NCBI GenBank assembly: GCA_026394025.1
Contig: JAPKZC010000862.1
Location: 1-15,277, forward strand
Direction of reading: 5' to 3'
DNA from: Candidatus Solibacter sp.
Lineage (GTDB): Bacteria > Acidobacteriota > Terriglobia > Bryobacterales > Bryobacteraceae
Length of the DNA: 15,277 nucleotides
In this document: piece by piece, positions 6,504-12,788 of the stretch
Layout: the number at the start of each line of letters is the position of its first letter
Numbering within the stretch: the stretch's first letter is position 1
Made by a program: the position numbers and the translations under genes
The notes under the pieces: generated by a model
Seen by the model: the letters and a program-made list of their open reading frames with translations, nothing else
Database searches by the model: none
What the model was told of the DNA's origin: nothing

Positions 6504-7763
6504 ATGCCGTCCGACACTTTGCAGCCATTCCAGTGGCCGTCCGAATGGACCGATCCGGCGTTATTGGGGCTGATCGCGGGAAGCCCGATCAACTGCCTGC
6601 TGCTTGACACTCCCGAGAGCCTGGGAGCCGTCGCCGCGGCGGCGCGCAACACGGGCGTAACGGTGCTGGACTGGAAATCGCTTTCCGCCACGCCGCTGGC
6701 GGAAGTGAAATGGAACGCGCCGGCCTCTCAGCACGTGATTACCGGCTTGGTGTGGCCGCGCATCAAGCTGTCGCCGGCGGGAAGGTCCGCCGCAGTGGAG
6801 GCGGGGCCCACCGGCGCTCCGTGGATAGACTCCAACGCCTGGGTGGCGCACCTGGCTCGCGTGCGCGGCCGGGGGGCGCCGCTGTGGCTCAGCTTTGAGC
6901 CCGACAAGGACGCGCCCACACCGGACACCACCGCATACAACATCGCGATCGCGGATTCGGCGGCGGCAGGTGCGCGCTGGATCGTCAGCCTCGACCAGCA
7001 ACTACGGCGCGGTCTTGCTGCCGGCAACGGCGACGCGGTGCAGACGTGGCGGAACCTGCTCGCCATGCTCGCGTTCTTCGAGCAGCATCGGAAGTGGAGC
7101 GCTTGGGAGCCCTGGGGCGCGTTAGGTATTCTGTCGGCGTTCGCTGGAGAATACGAGTTTCTGGGGCAGGAAGTGCTGAATCTGGCCGCTCGCCGCAATC
7201 TTCACTACCGCGTGCTGGACCGGTCGGCGACGCCTGGCCGGCCACTCGAACAACTGCGGGCCGTTTTGTGCGTGGATGCCGCCGCGCCCACACCGGAATG
7301 GAAAGCGGCCCTCACTGGTTTTGCGCGAAGCGGCGGTCTGCTCATCGTGCCGCGCGCACTGGCGGCGCAGTTCCCGGGTGCGACGGCTTCGCCTTCGCCG
7401 GTGGCCGGATATTCCGTCCGAACGCTGGGACGCGGAAAGGTGGCGGCGGCGGCGCGCGATTGGGACGATCCGTATTTTCTGGCCCAGGAAGTTCACAGCC
7501 TGGTCAGCCGGGGCCACGACCCGGTCCGGTTATTCAATGCCAGTTCGCTGTGGGAACACTACGCAGAATCTCCCGACGCTCGATCCGCCGTGCTGCAACT
7601 GGTGGGCTTTTCCAACCGGCCCTACCCTTCGGTGAGCATCGTTCCGGCGCGGCCGTGGCGCACGGCTTCGCTGTACGTTCCGGGAGACGGCAAGCCCGCC
7701 GTGTTGGAACCCGTCAAGGTGGACGGCAAGTCTTATTTTGCAGCCCTGGAGTATGGCTTATGA
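6504..7763 (+). CDS. Conserved-looking hypothetical protein, possible glycoside-hydrolase-like fold
   Basis: A 419-residue protein I do not recognise. GGAGG ends 6 bases before the ATG, so the start is well supported. No signal peptide or membrane segment is seen, unlike its exported neighbours. The first half alternates hydrophobic strands and helices (for example WPRIKLSPAG, GAPLWLSFEPDKD, GARWIVSLDQQLRRGL), resembling a barrel that could belong to a glycosidase. Residues about 205-290 (ILSAFAGEYEFLGQEVLNLA, then LRAVLCVDAA and FARSGGLLIVPRAL) resemble the class I glutamine amidotransferase-like fold that follows the barrel in some beta-galactosidases. No catalytic pair can be named. Its stop overlaps a possible upstream start of the DUF362 gene (ATGA at 7760-7763), so the two are probably translationally coupled. 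The coding frame is believable by length, ribosome site and position. Confidence 0.6.
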   Translation: MPSDTLQPFQWPSEWTDPALLGLIAGSPINCLLLDTPESLGAVAAAARNTGVTVLDWKSLSATPLAEVKWNAPASQHVITGLVWPRIKLSPAGRSAAVEAGPTGAPWIDSNAWVAHLARVRGRGAPLWLSFEPDKDAPTPDTTAYNIAIADSAAAGARWIVSLDQQLRRGLAAGNGDAVQTWRNLLAMLAFFEQHRKWSAWEPWGALGILSAFAGEYEFLGQEVLNLAARRNLHYRVLDRSATPGRPLEQLRAVLCVDAAAPTPEWKAALTGFARSGGLLIVPRALAAQFPGATASPSPVAGYSVRTLGRGKVAAAARDWDDPYFLAQEVHSLVSRGHDPVRLFNASSLWEHYAESPDARSAVLQLVGFSNRPYPSVSIVPARPWRTASLYVPGDGKPAVLEPVKVDGKSYFAALEYGL

Positions 7764-7766
7764 ACC

Positions 7767-7772
7767 GGGAGG
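7767..7772 (+). promoter_or_regulatory. Ribosome binding site deciding the DUF362 start
   Basis: GGGAGG stands 5 bases before ATG 7778. The competing ATG at 7760 overlaps the previous stop and has only a weak GGAG 8 bases upstream. The 7778 start also puts the twin-arginine motif nearer the N-terminus. Both starts may be used. Confidence 0.55.
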
Positions 7773-7777
7773 CTTCC

Positions 7778-8971
7778 ATGCACCAAAACACGACACGCCG
7801 CGAACTGCTGGCCGGCGCGGCAAGGTCCGTCATCGCCGGTGGCGCGCTCTGGCGCGAGGCCCGGGCGGCAGAGGCGCCGGCTGCTCCGGTCGCGCTCGCG
7901 GGCTGCGCATCCTACGGCTCCGAACTATTGCCCACGCTGACCAGGATGTTCGATCAGATTGGCGGGCTGGGGCGGCTCGTCAAGGGCAAGACTGTGGCGG
8001 TGAAAGTCAATCTGACGGGCGGGCCCGAAGGCCGCATAGGCTATCTTCCCATCGGGCTCACCACATGGACGCACCCGTCGGTGATCGCTGCCACGGTGCA
8101 TCTCATGGGACGGGCGGGAGCGCGCCGCATACGGCTGCTGGAGAGCCCGTGGAAATCGGCGGAGCCGCTACAAGAGCACATGATCGGCGCCGCGTGGGAC
8201 CTGGCGCAGTTCACCAGCGCGGCGCCCGTGGTGGAATTCGAAAACACCAACTTCCTGGGTTACGGCAAGAAGTACGTGCGCTTCCCCGTGCCCCGGGGCG
8301 GCCATCTCTTCCCGGCTTTCGATCTCAATCACGCCTATGCGGACTGCGATGTGTTCGTTTCCATCGGCAAGCTGAAGGAACATCTCACGGCCGGAATCAC
8401 CTTGTCGATGAAGAACTGTTTTGGGATTACACCGTGCACCATCTATGGGGATGGCGCGCCGAAAGACGAGCCCGGCCTGGTGCCGTTGGGCGGGCGGAAT
8501 CCCATCCACGCCGGAACCCGGCAACCCTCCAAGAGTTCACCACCGGAGATCAATCCGGCCAGCCCGCGCGAAGGAGGATATCGCGTGCCGCGGTGCGTGG
8601 CGGACCTGGTGGCCGCCCGTCCCATTCACCTGGCAATCATCGACGGTGTGGAATCCCAGACCACGGCGGAGACCGTCAACCGCTACGCTACGCCCGTCAA
8701 ACCGCGTGTGTTGATGGCCGGGACGAACCCGGTATGCGTGGACGCGGTGGGAGCCGCCGTGATGGGGTTCGACCCCATGGCCGATCGGGGAACGCCTCCG
8801 TTCGAGCGCTGCGACAGCACGTTGCGCCTGGCCGAGGAACTTGGTGTCGGTACGCGTGATCTGAAACGGATTGAGGTGATCGGCGGGCGGATCGCCGACC
8901 TGGTGTTCGACTACCGCAAGGCTGGTGGGAGTTTGCGGCCGCCACAGCGTGGCGGTACACGGGGCGGCTGA
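7778..8971 (+). CDS. Tat-exported DUF362-family protein
   Basis: A 397-residue DUF362 protein (403 if the ATG at 7760 is used). The N-terminus TTRRELLAGAARSVIAGGALW is a Tat-type signal. Family landmarks are KTVAVKVNLTG (71-81), the SIGKLKEHLTAGITLSMKNCFG block (195-216) with K198, K200, H202 and C214, IIDGVE (287-292), and AGTNPVCVDAVGAAVMGFDP (314-333). DUF362 proteins are uncharacterised; some are fused to ferredoxin domains, but no 4Fe-4S cysteine motif is present here. It is the last gene of the apparent four-gene unit, tightly joined to the unknown 419-residue gene and followed by a GC-rich hairpin. Location is probably periplasmic. Family call is secure; biochemical role unknown. Confidence 0.85.
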   Translation: MHQNTTRRELLAGAARSVIAGGALWREARAAEAPAAPVALAGCASYGSELLPTLTRMFDQIGGLGRLVKGKTVAVKVNLTGGPEGRIGYLPIGLTTWTHPSVIAATVHLMGRAGARRIRLLESPWKSAEPLQEHMIGAAWDLAQFTSAAPVVEFENTNFLGYGKKYVRFPVPRGGHLFPAFDLNHAYADCDVFVSIGKLKEHLTAGITLSMKNCFGITPCTIYGDGAPKDEPGLVPLGGRNPIHAGTRQPSKSSPPEINPASPREGGYRVPRCVADLVAARPIHLAIIDGVESQTTAETVNRYATPVKPRVLMAGTNPVCVDAVGAAVMGFDPMADRGTPPFERCDSTLRLAEELGVGTRDLKRIEVIGGRIADLVFDYRKAGGSLRPPQRGGTRGG

Positions 8972-8973
8972 TA

Positions 8974-8991
8974 GCGGCCGGCGCGGGCCGC
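8974..8991 (+). terminator. GC-rich hairpin directly after the DUF362 gene
   Basis: GCGGCC (8974-8979) and GGCCGC (8986-8991) make a perfect 6-bp stem with a 6-base loop, starting 3 bases after the stop. No T-tract follows, so it is not a classical intrinsic terminator. It may mark the 3' end of the operon in a factor-dependent or stabilising way. Confidence 0.35.
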
Positions 8992-9018
8992 GGAGGCCGG
9001 GAAACCGACAAGTCTAAG

Positions 9019-9053
9019 TGGCGAGCGCCAAGGCAAGTTACCAAGGCGAGTTA
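9019..9053. repeat. Inverted repeat abutting a 13-bp tandem repeat upstream of the receptor promoter
   Basis: TGGCG (9019-9023) and CGCCA (9026-9030) form an inverted repeat. Overlapping its right arm, CCAAGGCAAGTTA (9028-9040) is followed immediately by CCAAGGCGAGTTA (9041-9053), differing at one base of 13. The block ends 3 bases before the -35 at 9057, where an activator would bind. No regulator can be named. Confidence 0.5.
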
Positions 9054-9056
9054 CCG

Positions 9057-9085
9057 TTGACTCCCATGGCGATAAGGGGTAAACT
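9057..9085 (+). promoter_or_regulatory. Sigma70-type promoter of the first TonB-dependent receptor
   Basis: TTGACT (9057-9062; 5 of 6 to consensus), a 17-base spacer and TAAACT (9080-9085; 4 of 6). Initiation near 9092 leaves a leader of about 230 bases before the ATG at 9325. Confidence 0.6.
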
Positions 9086-9091
9086 CCAACG

Positions 9092-9324
9092 CAGGTTAGG
9101 ACTCAACGGATGGTCGGCGCGGTCGTGCGCACGGCATTTTTGTCCAGGATACCGGCGGTCAAGCCGGTGCGGTACACGGGTTTCCGAGGCACAACTGCTG
9201 CCGCGGGTCTTGCTTCAGGCCCGAATCGGGGAGCATTTGTGGCTGTAAGTTGTAGCGACGGCCTGGAGCAGTGGGAGTTTCGGAGTCCGGGTTGATCGCG
9301 AAAGGCCATAAAGGGGAGCATTCA
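9092..9324 (+). other. Long untranslated leader with a hairpin before the first receptor
   Basis: About 230 bases lie between the predicted initiation site and the receptor ATG. They contain a perfect hairpin, ACCGGC (9151-9156) with GCCGGT (9163-9168) around a 6-base loop, and end with GGGGAG (9313-9318) 6 bases before the start codon. Two short reading frames cross the region (one at 9110-9295), but neither has a convincing ribosome site or recognisable product. I do not recognise a known riboswitch. The length is notable beside the ~90-base leader of the next receptor. Confidence 0.35.
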
Positions 9325-12300
9325 ATGAACACCTTGCTGCGAACGGCACTTCTTCTCGCCCTCATTACCGCTTGTGCCATGGGTCAGGCGGCTCGAACTG
9401 GAACTCTGGTAGGAACCGTGACGGATTCGAGCGGCGCCGTCATTCCAGCGGCGCAGGTTACCGTGAAGAATGTCGACACTGCCTTCGTCTCCAAGGGAGA
9501 GACCAACGCCGAAGGCGGGTATTACATTCCATTCCTCGCTGTCGGCTCCTATGAGCTGAAAGTGGAAGCCGCTGGATTCAAGGCGTTCGTGCAAACCGGA
9601 ATTCAACTGCGGGCGGCCGAGGTGCCCCGAATCGATGTCCGGTTAGACGTCGGTGCGGCCACCGAATCCGTGCAGGTTACCGGCGGCGCGCCGCTGCTGG
9701 AAACCGAAACGTCACAGGTGTCTCAGACCGTGGAGCACCAGACCATCGAGCAACTTCCCATTATGCAAATGAAAGCGCAGCGCCTCCTTTATTATGTGGA
9801 AGGCTTGCAGATCCGCGGTGCGGACGCCAGCGTGGTAGGCCAGGCTTCAAGCGCCCTGGGGTTCACCCTGGACGGCGTCAGCGCCAAGACCTCCGTCCGC
9901 GATGGCATCGGCGACACCAACACCAGCGTTCAGCCCGCCCTCGACGCGCTGGCCGAAGCTAAGGTCTACACCACCGGCGCCCCCGCCGAGATCGGACACG
10001 CCTCTGGCGGCATGCTCTCCATGACGTTCCGCAGCGGCGCGAATGACTTGCACGGCTCCCTGGAAGACCGCTGGACCAACGCTCCGCTGACGCACCGCGG
10101 CTACCTCGAGCAGGGCAAGCGAACCAACCCGATTACGTTCCACCAGGGGCAAGCTACCTTCTCGGGTCCGGTGGTGATCCCGAAACTGTACAACGGCCGC
10201 AACCGCACGTTCTTCCTGTTCGCCTACGGCCGGCACCACGAAAAGACCGACGAGCCGCAGACCGCGACCGTGCCGGACGCGAACATGCTGAACGGCGATT
10301 TCAGTTTTCCGCAGGCCTCCGGCGGCGGGTATCCGATCTACGATCCGAAATCCATGCGGCAGGTGAACGGCACTTGGACCGCGGACATCTTTCCCAATTT
10401 CGCGATCCCCAAGTCGCGATTCGACCCGGTGGCGACCAACTTCCTGGCGCTGAATCCCTGGAGCGCGGCGAATAATCCGGGGGGCGCCACTTACAGCCGT
10501 ACCGGACCAACCAATAACTACCTGGGTTACACGATCTACCGCGCCTACCGCAGCCGCTACGATTCCAAGATCGACCAGCAGATCAACTCGAAAAACAAGT
10601 TTTTCGCGCGGAATTCCTGGAACCGGCATCGCCAATTGGGCAGGATCTCGGCCGGCCGAACCCGATCGACCAGCAGAACTGGGCCTTTGCCGATTACCAC
10701 ACGTTTAGCCCGGTGCTGCTCAACGAAGTGCGGCTTGGCTTCGCGCGTCGCATCACCGAAGTAACTCCTCCTACGGCGGGAGCCGGATGGGCGCAGAAAC
10801 TGGGGATCCCCGGCGTGGGCCCTGAGAACTTTCCGACCCTCGGGCTCTACGGGATCAGCCCCGGAAACTACAACCGCACCATCAACGAAGACATTACCTT
10901 CCAGGACAACGTGACCCGGATCGTCGGCCGGAATACCATCAAGTTCGGCTATGAAGTGATCCGGACCCGCGAAAACGTCATCGACGAAGTCCTGCCTTCG
11001 GGCAACTATAGCTTTGGCACCGGCGGCACCGGGCTGCCGTTCACTCCCAACACCGGCAACACTTTCGCTTCGTTCCTGTTGGGCTCCGCAGGTTCGGCCA
11101 CTTTCACGCAGCGGGTGTGGAACCGGCTGCCCCGCTGGTGGAGCCATTCCGGGTACGTTCAGACCGACTGGAAACTTACTCCGACGCTGGCGCTCAACCT
11201 GGGTCTGCGCTTCACGCTGGAAACTCCCTATCAGGACAAGTGGGGGCACCAGTCTCAGTTCGATCCCGCGTTGGTGGATCCGCTCACCGGTAAGATGGGC
11301 GCGATCTCCCACTCTAGTGCATCTGTTTACAAGTCTGACAGGAATAACTTCCAGCCCCGCGTCGGCATGGCCTGGAACTTCAGTAAGAAGATGGTTTTCC
11401 GCGGTTCGTGGGGCATGCTCACGCAGGACCTGATGCCCAGGGCCGGCTCCGAAGAATACGCCGCCACGGCTGTGGTGCAGCAACCCACCGGCGACCCGCG
11501 TCCGGCATTCTATATGTCGCAGGGTCCGGGACCACGCCCCTTCGTGGTGAACTCCGACGGGACCTCTCCATTTATCGGGACTAACTACAGCGGCCGCGGC
11601 GCCACCTATGTCGACCCCAAGCTGCGCCTCCCCTACATCATGAACTGGTCGGGTAGCGTGCAGATTCAACTGGGGCCGACATGGATGACCGAGGCCCTGT
11701 ACCAGGGGTCTTCGGGAGTCGGGCTCACCGGCACCGGCAACCTCAATCAACTGCCTAAGTCGATTTACGATTCAACCGACCAGACGCTGCTCAACGCCGT
11801 GTACTCCGCGGTGCAGAATTACCGGCCGTATCCGCAGTTTGGAACTATCTCTTATCTGACCAACGCCGGCCACAACACCTATCACGGCTTCACCTCACGC
11901 GTGGAAAAGCGCTATGCGGCGGACGGGCTCATCCTCAACGCCCACTATACGTGGAGTAAGAACCTCTCCGGCAACATCGGTGACGGGTGGCAGTATTACA
12001 ACTGGACGCTCACCAAAGGTCCCACCAGTTTTGACACCCGGCATCGATTCATCGTGCAGGGGATGTACGACTTGCCGGTCGGCAAGGGCCGCAAGTTCCT
12101 CAATCGCGGAGGTGTCGTGAACGCGGTGCTCGGTGGCTGGAACGTCGTCTTGATTGAGACTGCTCAATCGGGCCAGGCGGTCACCTTTAGTTTCGCCGGA
12201 AGTCCCAGCCGGTACCTGCCTGGACCTTCGCGGCCGAACCAGATTTCGTCCAACGTCAAAATCTCCAATTGGAGTATTGGGCCGAACCGGTTCCCGCTCA

Positions 12301-12638
12301 ACGCCCAGAACCCGCTCTACAACATGAGCGCGTTCGCCTATCCCGCCCAGTTCACGGTCGGCTCAGTCGGTGTTGGCACCAACACGCTCCCATGGCTCAT
12401 CTGGCCGCAGTGGTCACTTTCCAAGGGGTGGGCGGTCAAGGAGAAGTACAAGTTCCGCATCCGCCTCGATGCCAACAATCTACCCGTAAGGTTGATGCCA
12501 ACGGCACTCAGTTCCTCGGCGGTCAACTTCAGCAGCCCCGAGAGCTTCGCCAAGTTCGCTCTACAAACGGCCTCCAGCTATTCCACCATGGGCGGCTTCA
12601 ACGGCCAGCTTATTTTGGGAGGCCGCTTCGAGTTCTGA
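9325..12638 (+). pseudogene. Oar-like TonB-dependent receptor, interrupted by one frameshift
   Basis: An outer-membrane receptor with an N-terminal regulatory domain. The ATG at 9325 opens a signal peptide (MNTLLRTALLLALITACAMGQ) and follows a good ribosome site. Residues about 24-110 are a carboxypeptidase-regulatory-like beta-sandwich (GTLVGTVTDSSGAVIPAAQVTV to GAATESVQVTG); a TonB plug follows (GFTLDGV, EIGHASGGMLSMTFRSGANDLHGSLED), then a long beta-barrel ending in GGRFEF with the C-terminal Phe of outer-membrane proteins. The first frame runs to TAA at 10762-10764 (479 residues). From about 10632 the receptor sequence continues in the -1 frame (IGQDLGRPNPIDQQNWAFADYH...) to TGA at 12636-12638. 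Restoring one base makes the total 3315, a multiple of three and 1104 residues, normal for the family. So a single-base loss near 10633-10640, or a sequencing error, explains the break. Confidence 0.85.
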
Positions 12639-12663
12639 CCGGACGTTTTTCGAACTGTTTTCG

Positions 12664-12692
12664 TTGACCCGGGCGGTTGGAAGGGTCATAAT
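12664..12692 (+). promoter_or_regulatory. Sigma70-type promoter of the second TonB-dependent receptor
   Basis: TTGACC (12664-12669; 5 of 6), exactly 17 bases, then CATAAT (12687-12692; 5 of 6). It starts 25 bases after the first receptor's stop and predicts initiation near 12699, a leader of about 90 bases. The leader contains a small hairpin (CGAC-TTCAT-GTCG, 12760-12772) shortly before the ribosome site. Confidence 0.65.
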
Positions 12693-12774
12693 CCCAAATG
12701 AGAATCGGACAACGCTAACTTAATCGAAGTCTGCGAACAGGGGAACAGTGTGCCCGACTCGACTTCATGTCGTA

Positions 12775-12780
12775 GGGAGG
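12775..12780 (+). promoter_or_regulatory. Ribosome binding site fixing a GTG start for the second receptor
   Basis: GGGAGG lies 8 bases before GTG 12789 but only 2 bases before an in-frame GTG at 12783, which is too close to use. The 12789 start also gives a clean signal peptide. Confidence 0.7.
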
Positions 12781-12788
12781 TAGTGCGA

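Noticed and set aside
9110..9295. Short open frame in the leader of the first receptor as a leader peptide
   Set aside because: No ribosome site before its ATG, no recognisable sequence, and 61 codons is common by chance in this base composition.
10590..10605. Possible programmed -1 frameshifting at G-AAA-AAC and G-TTT-TTC in the first receptor
   Set aside because: Both heptamers are in the right phase for a -1 slip, but receptor-like sequence (FFARNSWNRHR) continues in the original frame for about 9 codons past them, so the real break lies near 10635. Slipping earlier would replace family-typical residues.
10557..11750. A 397-codon minus-strand open frame across the first receptor
   Set aside because: Antisense shadow of the receptor beta-barrel; the composition is typical of reverse-complement GC-rich coding sequence.
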